Shown here: positions 22,556 to 33,211 of the stretch, in pieces | Layout: each line of letters starts with the position of its first letter | How positions within the stretch are numbered: position 1 is the first letter of the stretch | Source of the DNA: Symbiotaphrina buchneri | Lineage: Eukaryota > Ascomycota > Symbiotaphrinales > Symbiotaphrinaceae | DNA: 64,000 bases | Assembly: GCA_001599915.1 (NCBI GenBank) | Contig: BCIG01000011.1 | Location: 620,001-684,000, forward strand | Direction: 5' to 3' | Notes under the pieces: model-generated | What the model saw: the letters and a program-made list of their open reading frames with translations, nothing else | Told to the model about the DNA's origin: nothing | The model's database searches: none | Program-made: the position numbers and the translations under genes

Positions 22556-24514
22556 TCAGAGAGACCAGGAATGGACGACCATCTCACAAATCCTCAGGAT
22601 GACCGATGTCGTACCCTTGATCGACTCCGCTTCAATGAAGGCCTTGGCAATGTACAGCTTCATTCTCGGGTCGTTCTCGTCTCTGCCAGGTTGAAGATTG
22701 TGCGGAAACTCAGGCGTACGCTGACCGATATGACGAACAATGGCGATCGAATAGAGGACATCCCTGTTTTCTAATGTATCCAGCAAAGTCCGACAGTTCG
22801 CCAACGTGTCGTCCGCTTCCTTCAGATTCGACACCTCCTCCTTCAAAGTGAGATATTTGCAGAGCAAACCCCAAAACGCATGTTCACGTGACTTTGCTTC
22901 TGCAGCAATCGGCATAGGCGGTGTTCCTCCTAGTTGGGTAAGTTTGGCTGGCTCCAGCAGATTCCCAGTGATCAAAGCTTCCACTATCTCCAGCCTTGCG
23001 ACAAGGTCCCTTAACCCCTTTGTGCTGGGGGCACTCCCGTCCACCTGCCCATTGGTCGTAGTGGACCCATCCTCCAATGGTACGTCCGCACGACAGAGGT
23101 TCATAGATAACCAGATTGCCTTCCTCTCAATATCGTGCGTAGCCTCGAGGACATCATGGGGTGGAATACTGATATCACGAAACCTCTCAACAAGCACAGC
23201 CCAATAGTCACACAGCTTGCGGTCGGCCAACAGGCGTGGCAAAGCGTGATCAGAGTACCATGTTGTCTCCAGAAATTTGTCGATAGACGGGGCATAGTAT
23301 GTAGAAAAAAGCGCCTTTATGTGATCGTACATTTCCGGGGTAATGGGACCAGCGTTTTCAGCGGTGGCGGTCATGGGAGCGGCACCCGAAATTGACAGAA
23401 GATCATCGATCTTGAAGCGCTTTGCTAAAACCAAAGTCAGCGAGAGTTCCTTAAGACGAAGGAATCGATCAACAACCCTATGGAAGGGTAGAAGGGGGAA
23501 AAGGGCGCACCACCTCGCAGATTCTGTGTCTCTGACCCAGCAGGTGAGAACGGACTAGCAGTACTCTTCATTTCTTCACGATAGCTTTGAGAACCGTCGA
23601 AGGCTCCCGGCGGCATAGGCATCGGAGCTGGGGCCACCGCCTCCAAGGCCGGATCAATCGCGGATGTATAGTCATACGGTTCCACTGATGGGCTCGGTGA
23701 CGTCCCGGTTGACATTGGTGGAGGATAGGCCGCGTTTATCGCGGGAACGTAACCATGCGGGGGTATTGGGAATGTCATAGGAGCCGGTGAAGAGGTGGCG
23801 ATCAACGGTGCGCCAGTCATCATAGGTGCCGTGCTTGGGGCGGGCTGGATTGCAGGCGGACCAGGTTGCGATTTGAAGATAGGATCGTAACCCAGGCAAT
23901 CACGCTTGCTCTTCTGACAGTTGCGGCAGACCGGGTGCGCTTCATCGCACTAACCATTCACAGATGTTAGCACATGATCGCATGGACGAGGAGTTAATGA
24001 AATATGGGCAACATACCTTGATTCTACGCTTACGGCAGGTCAAACACCCAGTTTTCGTACGACGCTTGATCTCCTTCTTATGCCTCCCTCCGGACATTAT
24101 TCGGTTGTCTGGCGCAGCGATGGGATAGCGCATGCCACCATGATTGTTTGGAGAAGACGTAAGATTAGGATGTTGCTGCCCTCCCATCATCTGAGCTTGA
24201 GGGTAGTAGCCCATAGGAGCAACCACAGGTGGCATTGCAGATCCCATTGGCACCTGGCCAGCCGGTGGCTGTCGCTGGTCGATACTCCTAATCGGCGGGA
24301 GATTCAGAGGCGGCAATGGTGCTGCTGTATCATTTGGTGAAGCACGGAACGTTTCCGCGTTAGGCTGCTGAGGTTGTTGTGGCGCTCCATGTTGAGGTGG
24401 CTGCTGTTGTTGAGATGGGTACGCGTATGCAGACATGGATGGCGACGGGTATGAGTGCGGTGACGGATATGATGTTGGCTGTTGACGGGTCGACGCGTTG
24501 TTCGGTTGTGACAT
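22556..24514 (-). CDS. Zn(II)2Cys6 transcription factor
   Basis: Fungal binuclear-cluster DNA-binding regulator. Exons on the minus strand are 24017-24514, 23511-23949 and 22556-23424, giving 601 residues. The first 145 residues are Gln/Pro/Ser-rich. The cluster reads KRRTKTGCLTCRKRRIK / CDEAHPVCRNCQKSKRDCLGYDP, with cysteines at 157, 160, 167, 174, 177 and 184 in the standard 2-6-6-2-6 spacing, and it is split by the first intron exactly before Cys167. A Pro-rich linker follows, then a helical region (KRFKIDDLLSISG ... ALFSTYYAPSIDKFLETTWYSD) typical of this subfamily. The second intron donor is either GTGCGC (used here) or GTGGTG three bases upstream, which changes one glycine. Regulon unknown. 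Confidence 0.9.
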
Positions 24515-26086
24515 GGTGTCGAGCGAACCTTGAGATGCGACGAATGGACACGGAGTTCTGATCGATGATCTTCAGGGTGTGGTTGGATGTTGGCGTGGCG
24601 TTGTGTAGCAGAATTTGCGGGCCAAAGCTGTGGCACAACTCGAGATCTGCAGTGACGCCGCGACCGTTCACGATCTTGAACGACAACAACAGACCCTTGC
24701 CCGCTTCCGAATGAACGACACGCCTCTCGTAAACAATCAAAGTTGACGGGATGGCGGGAAGCGTCACAAGCGAGTAAGTCAACGTTCAAAGGGGACCCGT
24801 TGAGGCGAGGAAGAGTAAGGTAAGGTAAGGTAAGTAAGTAAGGGTAAGGTACGAAGTACTCCCGTAAGGTAAGCGTGCTTCGAGGCGAGCGACGCGGGCT
24901 CCGATCTGGACGAAAAGCTGGGGAATGCTAAACAGTTCTTGACCTACGCCGAAAGGATCCCTGCGACAATCGGGGGATTCACGTAGAAATAAAAAACGCG
25001 TCGCAGTTCAGGCGCTCGAGATGTGTTTGCAACTTTGGTCTGTCACGTTCTGATGTGAGTTGCACTCAACAAGTGTGGCGTGGGCGGCCAAGAACGTCTG
25101 ACGATTTCAAGGCCTTCTCCGGCTGTCAACAGGTCTGCAGCGCAGCAGCTTCGCAGATGCAAAGTTCAGACGGTCTGACGACTGACGACTGACGACTCCA
25201 CACTTCAGAGTAGAGTACGACCTTTCGGCACGTATGTACCGCACTGTCGCAGTAGTAGCGTCGCTTATGGGAAGTGCGAAGCCCAAGATCCTGGTAGCGA
25301 GAATTTCTGATGTGCGGAAAATCAGAGATGGCGTCTGGGAGGATCTGGGGTGTCGCTTGAGTAAGGTAAGGTAGAAGAAGGATGGTTCGTTCGTCTAAAA
25401 ACCCATGGGCTACTGGCCAGGAGAATGTGTGTGCAAGTAAAGTGCAGACGAACGAAGGACGTAAAGGGAAGAAGCAGGTGGGAGGGGAAAGAGTTTTCTT
25501 TCTGGCACAAGGACGTGAATAATGATTTGTGAATAAGACTGTGAAGACCCTCGCAGGTACATAAGGTAGCTTCTATTCCTGTTATTCTTCGTAGGTACCT
25601 TCCATAACATTTTCCCCAAGGAGGTACTTCTTCTCCAACCTAACCAAAAAGGAAGGCACACCTTCCGCCGCATATCTTAGAGAGGAGGTTTGGTCACATG
25701 ATGTCAACCTCAAGAACCCCGTCACCATAAACTAACCTGACATGGAAACCAGGAGGTGGCTGGTCCTCACCAGTGGTGACTTTATATGTGGTTCAGAGCT
25801 GCAACCAGCACCCATGGCGCGTTCAGTCATGCAGTTAGGTGTACAAATCTGCTAGACACATGGAGGCACAGGGCGCCCTTAAGATGGATAAAATGGAGGG
25901 CAAGTGGGCATGATTGTTCTAATGAGCTATCTGCATGATGATACACAACTTACGCCTGGAGATGCCACCCGGGGACTAATAGCATTGAAAACAAGAGCAT
26001 GACTGATGTCCAACGCCGGCGCCACCGCATATGCACCCTTTGCCCATGAAGTGATAAATCCATTTTGAACAGCGAGATGCCAACCA
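24515..26086. other. Promoter region of the Zn2Cys6 gene and PRP31 3' flank
   Basis: About 1.6 kb without a recognisable gene. It begins with the Zn2Cys6 gene's leader, then the dense GGTAA array listed separately, further AAGGTA words at 25364-25373, 25553-25569 and 25593-25600, and an AC(T/G)GAC(T/G)-type short repeat near 25180-25198. Confidence 0.5.
24815..24873. repeat. GGTAA-type short tandem array (dispersed intergenic motif)
   Basis: Degenerate run built from GTAAG/GGTAA units, then AAGGTACGAAGTACT, then GTAAGGTAAG. It is the densest example of a motif scattered through intergenic DNA of this window (similar runs at 9632-9645, 11067-11080, 25364-25373, 31291-31306, 31909-31921 and 50967-51000). 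Its function is unknown; it does not fall in coding exons here. Confidence 0.75.
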
Positions 26087-28029
26087 CTATCCGAGAGTGG
26101 ACTTGTTCTCCCCCGTATCCACCTTCTTCTTTAGCGGTAGTTGAGGAACCTTGAATCCGCCCGAGTCAACAGTCGTAGAAGCGTTGCTCTGATTGCCAAC
26201 TTGAGTGAATGTGCCACCCTTGAACCATCTGTCTTCTTCAGCCTTCCTCTTTCGATTCATCTCCGCTTGCACTTTCGGGTCGACCAACTCGAGACCCTGT
26301 ACAGGTGTAAAGGCTAGCGAGCTGGCGGTACCGGCTCCAGCTCCAGCCGTAGACCCGATACCAGAAGATCGCAGCCCATGCGCTCGCAGGACAGTTGAAT
26401 TGCCAGCACCTTGGCCAAAGCCGCGGAGGGATGACGCAGTCCCACCAATGGGCGTTGCTATTCCCCATCCCTTGTTGCTTTTGCTTAGTTTAGCTTTCGT
26501 GCGTTGGTCTATCTGTAGGCTCCTGATTCTTCCCTCGTTTGCTTGCCCGATCATGCCGAGACCCTTCGTCTCATCACCAGCGCCATATCCTACCTCTTTT
26601 TCTTCCTTTCCAAAGGCCATCCGGTTCTGGGCTTTCCTCAACTCTGTCATGGCTGTAGCCTCCTTGGCTTTCCGAGCCCTTCTTCCGCCACGCTTCCGGG
26701 ATGGTTTGTCGTCTGGCGCTGGTAGGGCGCGTGTGCCCCTGTTCGGCGGGGGCTCTGTAAGTTTTTCGAGGCGTTCTAAGCATGCTGCTTTCAGTTGTTC
26801 CCCAGTGGAGCCGTCCGGGCTGCTATGAACCCTGTCGACACGGGCTGCTAGGATGATTTTGGCGGAGACAATGCGCATCGCCTGCCGTTTTAGATCGTTT
26901 GGTATGCCACGTATGATGGGAGAATGATACAAGAAACCCTGCTGTCGCACCCCTACATTGGTCGCGAAGCCCATTTGCGATTGCTTTTTGGAGCCCAGAG
27001 GCGGTATGTTGCATGCTGGCGTCTTTGCAAGCCCCGTCAAACCACCTGCATAGTTAAGTAGCTGTGCAGCTGTCAGAGACCCGATTAACGCGGTCAGGTT
27101 GGGCGCGAAGACATTCATCCGCGACTGAACGTAGTCTGTCAGAGTCTTCTTGGCCTTGTCAAGAGATAATGTCATCTCGCAGGCCCTCATAACTCGCTGG
27201 AGCTCCGAGTCTGTCATCTCTCGTCCCCTTGTTGTGGTTGCTTCTACAGTCACCACCATGAGTGATGGTCCATCTAGAACGGATTTGAGAGACTGTCCGA
27301 CGATGTCGTCTGTAGAAGATGCGAGACTTCGAATGTCATCCATCGGCCCATTGCCAATGATCGCTACAGTTTTGGCATAATCCAGAGGGTTTGTGATGAG
27401 CGTTTCCAGTTCAGGAAACCGTGTGGAGTAGTGATCGCGGATATACTTGTGCACAAGGATGATCTCATTGTCAATAGATGTGGAGAGTGTGTTCGATTGT
27501 GTCAGCAGGTGATATTCCGGATTGTCTTCCACCGAGCCCACATGGGTTGTCTTTTTCTCTGGCGGAAGAGACTGATAATGGGCGATTTTCTGTAGGGGTC
27601 GCGAAAAAGGTCAGGTCTAATCGCCCGGTAACAGATGTAAATGGACAGCCCCATAAAGACGGATAGCCGGTTATCACTCACCTCAAGTGCCGGTTGAAGA
27701 GTCTTCATTAAACCTGCTACACTCCTGACGTCGTTGACGCCTCCAAGCTGCATCTTTTCCACCTTTGCTTTGGTCTCTTCTTCATCGTCCCCATCTCTTA
27801 GTCGATCACCCGTCGTCCCCTCCTCGTCTTCAAGCTCTGGCTCCTCTTCATCTCCATCAAGCTCCATGCTGCCATTCGCAAGACCATTTGTTGGTTTTGG
27901 AGCCCCATCCTGTTGATCGCCGTCAAGGGCGGATCCATCATCGGGGGCAAAGTCTCTACTTGTGTCCTCACCCCCTTCAGATCCGGACTCTTCGAAGTCA
28001 TTTAGCAATTCATCTGCCAAGGTAGACAT
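26087..28029 (-). CDS. PRP31: U4/U6 snRNP-associated splicing factor Prp31
   Basis: Prp31 bridges U4/U6 and U5 in the tri-snRNP by binding the 15.5K-U4 RNA complex. Exons on the minus strand are 27682-28029 and 26087-27589, with a 92-bp intron, giving 616 residues. The acidic N-terminus starts MSTLADELLNDFEESGSEG. The central Nop domain includes NPLDYAKTVAIIGN, the coiled region EMTLSLDKAKKTLTDYVQSRMNVFAPNLTALIG, and AAQLLNYAGGLTGLAKTPACNIPPLGSKKQ, the hallmark RNP-binding loop. The Prp31 C-terminal domain is present (RKRGGRRARKAKEATAMTELRKAQNRMAFGKEEKEVGYG). Length and order match the family. Head to head with CLF1 across 406 bp. Confidence 0.96.
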
Positions 28030-28435
28030 TGTGGCGTGAGATCTGCCCTGCAAAGTTGATGTGAGGGTGCATCACCAAGTCAGAGAGCCCGGAAGTCGCC
28101 CGCTTTCAAGAAGGCTTCGGCATTCAAAAAGCTAGCTAATCCTAAACAAGCTTAGGCCTATTTCGATGATCTCCAATCGACGGGAGGAATCACAACTTAT
28201 GCATCGAACATCGTGCACGACCCAACAACATCAGTAACTGCACAACCCTTCACAGTAGTTGCTGCGGCTGTGCTAGGCTCTGCTGCACACGAGATCCTCT
28301 TCATTCAGCTCCCTTTCTTCCCCATCTTCTCCTCTCCATCAGTGGTTGCAACCAGCATCCACGTTCCGCCCTTCAGGAAAACTTCCGAAACTTCGCTGCT
28401 GCTGCATAGGCCACGACTCTGTTCAGTCGCACAAA
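28030..28435. promoter_or_regulatory. Bidirectional promoter between PRP31 and CLF1
   Basis: Only 406 bp separate the two ATGs of head-to-head spliceosome genes, so both promoters must share this space. There is no clear TATA box. CT-rich tracts (TTCTTCCCCATCTTCTCC) occur at 28314-28331 on the CLF1 side. Co-regulation is an inference from geometry. Confidence 0.6.
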
Positions 28436-30640
28436 ATGGAGGTCTCACGGGGTCCCCCAAGGGTGAAGAATAAGGCCCCGGCGCCACAACAGGTAGGAGC
28501 AAATCGGAATGCTTTTGAGGATATCGTGCCTGATATTGTGTGTCTAGATCTCAGCAGAGCAGTTGCTCCGCGAAGCTGTCGATCGCCAGGAGCCGGGACT
28601 GCAAGCACCGACTCAAAGGTTTGCAGACTTGGAAGAGTTGCACGAATTCCAAGGCCGGAAGAGGAAGGAGTTTGAGGACTATGTACGGCGCAACAGGATT
28701 AACATGAACAACTGGATGCGATATGCACAATGGGAGTTGGAACAAAAAGAATATCGAAGGTAAGTCAAACGTCTCCGCTGGTATACAGGTATTGTCTCAC
28801 CCGTACAGAGCTCGCTCCATATTTGAAAGAGCCCTCGATGTCGACCCTACTCATGTCGTCCTATGGATACGCTATATCGAAGCGGAGATGAAAACCCGAA
28901 ATATCAATCATGCGAGAAATTTGCTGGATCGAGCCGTCACAATTCTTCCCAGGGTAGACAAGTTATGGTATAAATACGTGTATATGGAAGAAACACTGGG
29001 AAATATCCCTGGCACGCGTCAGGTATTCGAAAGATGGATGTCTTGGGAGCCTGATGAGGCCGCTTGGAGCGCCTACATCAAACTCGAAAAAAGGTATCAA
29101 GAATTTGGTCGTGCCCGCGCCATCTTCGAACGGTTTACTGTGGTCCACCCCGAACCCAGAAACTGGATCAAGTGGGCCAGGTTCGAAGAAGAGTATGGAA
29201 CACCGGATCTTGTCCGAGAGGTCTTCGGGATGGCCATCGAGACCTTGGGAGATGAGTTTATGGACGAGAAGCTTTTCATCGCATATGCAAGATACGAGAC
29301 GAAGCTCAAAGAGTATGAACGAGCTCGGGCGATTTACAAATATGCTCTTGACCGTCTGCCGCGGTCCAAGTCGGCCTTATTGCACAAGGCTTACACCACT
29401 TTCGAGAAGCAGTTTGGTGACCGCGAGGGTGTGGAGGATGTGATTCTGGCAAAACGTCGCGTGCAATACGAGGAGCAGATCAAGGAGAACCCGCACAACT
29501 ATGATGTATGGTTCGATTTTGCAAGATTGGAAGAGACATCCGGTGATGTTGAGCGGGTTCGAGATGTGTATGAAAGAGCTATAGCACAAATACCGCCGAC
29601 GCAGGAGAAACGTCATTGGCGGAGATATATCTACCTTTGGATATTCTACGCGATATGGGAGGAACTGGAGAACAAAGACGTGGAACGTGCAAGGCAGATC
29701 TATCAAGAGTGCCTGAAGCTGATTCCTCACAAAAAATTCACTTTTGCGAAGATGTGGTTAATGAAGGCTCAGTTCGAGTTGCGCCAAATGCAACTTCAAG
29801 CAGCAAGGAAGACTCTAGGCCAAGCAATCGGCATGTGCCCTAAGGACAAGCTCTTCAAAGGCTACATCGAACTCGAACTCAAATTGTTCGAGTTTGTAAG
29901 GTGTCGGACACTCTATGAAAAACACATCGAATGGAATCCGGCGAATTCACAGGCTTGGATAAAGTTTGCGGAGCTAGAGAGGGGACTAGATGACTTGGGC
30001 CGGGCTAGAGCGATCTTTGAATTGGCGGTCAATCAGTCGGAACTTGACATGCCCGAATTGGTTTGGGAAGCTTATATTGATTTCGAGGAAGAGGAGGGCG
30101 AATACGACCGTGCAAGGAACTTGTATGAACGTCTGCTGGAGAAGACCGGCCACGTGAAGGTCTGGATAAGCTATGCGCACTTTGAAGTAAACGTACCCGA
30201 CGAAGAAGAGGAGGAAGGCGAAGAAGATGAGGAGAAGCCTATCAGCGAGCAAGCCAAGCAACGGGCTAGGAAGATATTCGAACGCGCCTACAAGAGCATG
30301 AAGGAGAGGGATCTGAAGGAAGAGGTAAGTTCTATTATCATAGCAACATCTGATCACTGCTGACCCACGACAGAGAGTGGCACTGCTCAATGCGTGGAAG
30401 TCGTTCGAACATACCCATGGGTCGGCCGCTGATGTGCAGAAAGTCGAGGCACAAATGCCGCGAAAGGTGAAGAAGAGGCGGATGCTGGACGATTCAAGCT
30501 ACGAAGAATATGTAGACTGGGTGTTCCCTGCTGATGATCAGCAAGCAGCCAAGATGTCCAACTTCCTGCAACAGGCGTACAAATGGAAGCAGGAACAAGC
30601 AAGGGCAAAGGGAGATATGGACGGCAACGGCACCACTTGA
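28436..30640 (+). CDS. CLF1: Pre-mRNA-splicing factor Clf1/Syf3 (crooked-neck, HAT repeats)
   Basis: Scaffold subunit of the Prp19-associated complex, needed for tri-snRNP addition and spliceosome activation. Exons 28436-28492, 28548-28759, 28809-30324 and 30374-30640 give 683 residues. The N-terminus is [29 protein letters not shown]. Nearly the whole protein is tandem HAT (half-TPR) repeats of about 34 residues, for example [43 protein letters not shown], with the typical W-Y-E-R-I-E-R spacing. An acidic loop [13 protein letters not shown] interrupts the C-terminal repeats. Introns are 49-55 bp; the second joins EYRR to ARSIFER exactly. Divergent from PRP31. Confidence 0.97.
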
Positions 30641-33211
30641 GCGTTTCTCTGACGATATCAGTACAACTTGCACCTGCATCCGTGCAGGTAACGACCATTT
30701 CACAGCGCGAACATGGGCATGGGCATTCCGCAAATCCGTTGCGAGTCCGACGGCAGGGCCTATGATACATTCATGGAAAATGGCTGGGACTGATCAACGC
30801 CGTCTGACTACAAATGATGCCTTGTGCAAAGCCCTAGATTTGGCTGGTGTTCTTGCATGGTGTTGTTCGGTGTATGGGGAGCGCAGGATTGTCTCCGCTC
30901 TCCATCCCTCAAAAAGAGCCTCTATAAAACGCGGTCCGTAATCCTGGGCAATATAAAGTGTTCAAGAAGGCCTAGGAGAATGATCTGCGTCGATTACTGA
31001 TGTGCAATGTGCATTGGTCGCACGTGTCAGTTATGTGGTTCGGTCTGTTCGTTTCGCTCAGAGCAGCTCGGAAGAGGATTCGTGCTTATTCAAAACTGCA
31101 TATTCTTACTACCTGACCTAAGGTATACTTCGCACCCACTGGATCTCATGCACACGGGTTCAGAGGCCGCCTAAGCTTCAGGGTAAGGTAGTACCCTAGG
31201 GTAAACGGTGTTTCGGCAGTCAGACATCTCATCATCCGATGTAGGTGCACTGGCTGCACGATGGTTCCTTCACAGGCCACTCGGATGAAAAGGTAAGGTA
31301 AGGTAGCCAGGATATCTGCACCGTGTACCATCCAGTCACACAGCCAATGAAACGACCGATCGGATTTTAGCGCGCGTCCTCGGCATACTGTTACTTCGTA
31401 GACACATCTCACGGGCCGGTGGGCAAAACGAATATAATTAAAGAGGATGAGAAGCCCCGATTATCGTTCAGTATTGACCCTCTATATGGGAGTACCTAGC
31501 TACCCATGGTGAGATTATTTCGCAGTCGTGAGTTGTCTTGATCTGCCTGGCATTTACGGACAATAAGATACCACCACGCTTGCCTCTTCTAAGAGACCCG
31601 TTTGTTATGATCACAAGTTTATTTTAGGTGAGGGAAGGGTCAAGTGCCTCACAAAGTGCGGAGGTTCGGAGTGCGTCACCGCATTCACTGTAACAGATAG
31701 GGACACAAGTACCAAAGGTACTCGTCCCTGAGGTACAAGTGGACGAATCACTGAGTTGATTGCGGTTTGCGGTATGGTGTGACACGCTAAACAATTTAAG
31801 CTGCTGTCCCTGCGTCCTTTGTACGACGACTAAGGGGCTAGTGAAGCTCCCCTTACCCCTGAAATCCCCAGACGCGGGCGGCCGGATTGACACGAGTCTG
31901 GGCATTCGTAAGGTAAGGTATCCTTCGAGGGAGCAACACCACCTTATAATCGGATCACTCGGCGCTTCCTCACAAGATAACATGCAAAGGATGAATCGAC
32001 TCGTCCCACTTTGCCGCCCGTCTCTCCGAAGTTCTTCAACCCCTCGAAACGTGTAGAGTACGGACATTTCCTAGGTCCTAGGCTGTCTTAAACGCCCTTG
32101 TGTGTTGTTGCACGAGACCAATCCTGCAGCCGGTTGTCACTTGCACCCAGACCCTGGTCTGTGATTGTACGAGTCTGCAACCTTTTGCCCTCATCTTCTC
32201 TACGAGTAGACCATGTACTGTATTTGACGCACGAAGTAGCATAAGGTAAGTACCTTAGTCTGTGCAACATCTTTACCAGAATCTCAAGTACACTTAGCTT
32301 CTCAATGGGAAAAAAAAAGGAAATGCTTGCTTCCGTTAACCGAACAAAAGGAGAGTAAAGCACTCAGTGAACATATCCCCTAGGTACGGGTACTTCGTAA
32401 GTATCGTTGGGGAAGGGACTCGCTCTCGCTCCGCGGCGCCTTGGAGCTAGGGTGGGCTGCCGAAACCCTTGAAGGTACCTATCAAGTACGAAGCACCACA
32501 ACCCGCAAGCCCCTGTTTCTCTTCCCTCGCTCTTCTCTTACTTTCCTTTTGGGCCTCTGCTTCGACACTCATACCTTCACCAAGACAAGCAAAAGGTCGT
32601 TCCTGCGTTGAAAGGTCCAAACATACTTCTGCTATGCTGCGGGTCGCCGAGTCCTACCGTCTCAGCCTGTGACTGTTCCGATTTGTCCTCTACAGCTGGC
32701 CCCTTCGAGCATCGACTATCGTTTGAGACCACCAGAAGCTTCTTATTCACGGTCCAGTTTCTGAGACAGCCACCTTTTCATTATTCACTCTTGCATGCTC
32801 ACAGCAACATCTTGACACCGAGCTCCTCGAAGACCCAACCGAGCAGCTCACGATTCTCACGTCAAGAACTTCACGCTCCATCAAAGCGCATCCGTATTTC
32901 GGCTGAAGAGAACACACGTCTCTCTTTTCTACGTTACCTTGCCCCAAGCTTGCAGTGCCACGGAATTGGCCCAGCGGCTGGTGAATAGGAGCAATCAGGT
33001 CATTTCCCGGGCCGAACCCGTGCTAGGAATCAATTATCTGGATCTCTCACGTCATTGGCAATATGACCTTCTGAGGAGCAGGCATGTAGCTTGGAATCAT
33101 ACAGACCGATCGACTCCATTGGAGGACAGAACATAAAGCGAATGTCAAGAGCTTATCTCATAGAGGTGGGCTACCGACTGTGCTTGTCTCGCTAGATAGC
33201 ATCCCTCCAGC
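30641..33211. other. Gene-free region downstream of CLF1
   Basis: About 2.6 kb. No frame here shows family motifs. The AAGGTA motif is dense: 31123-31128, 31181-31188, 31291-31306, 31717-31722, 31909-31921, 32242-32257 and 32471-32478. The last 0.6 kb before 33212 is CT-rich and probably holds the promoter, leader and possibly an unseen first exon (signal peptide) of the next gene. Confidence 0.45.
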
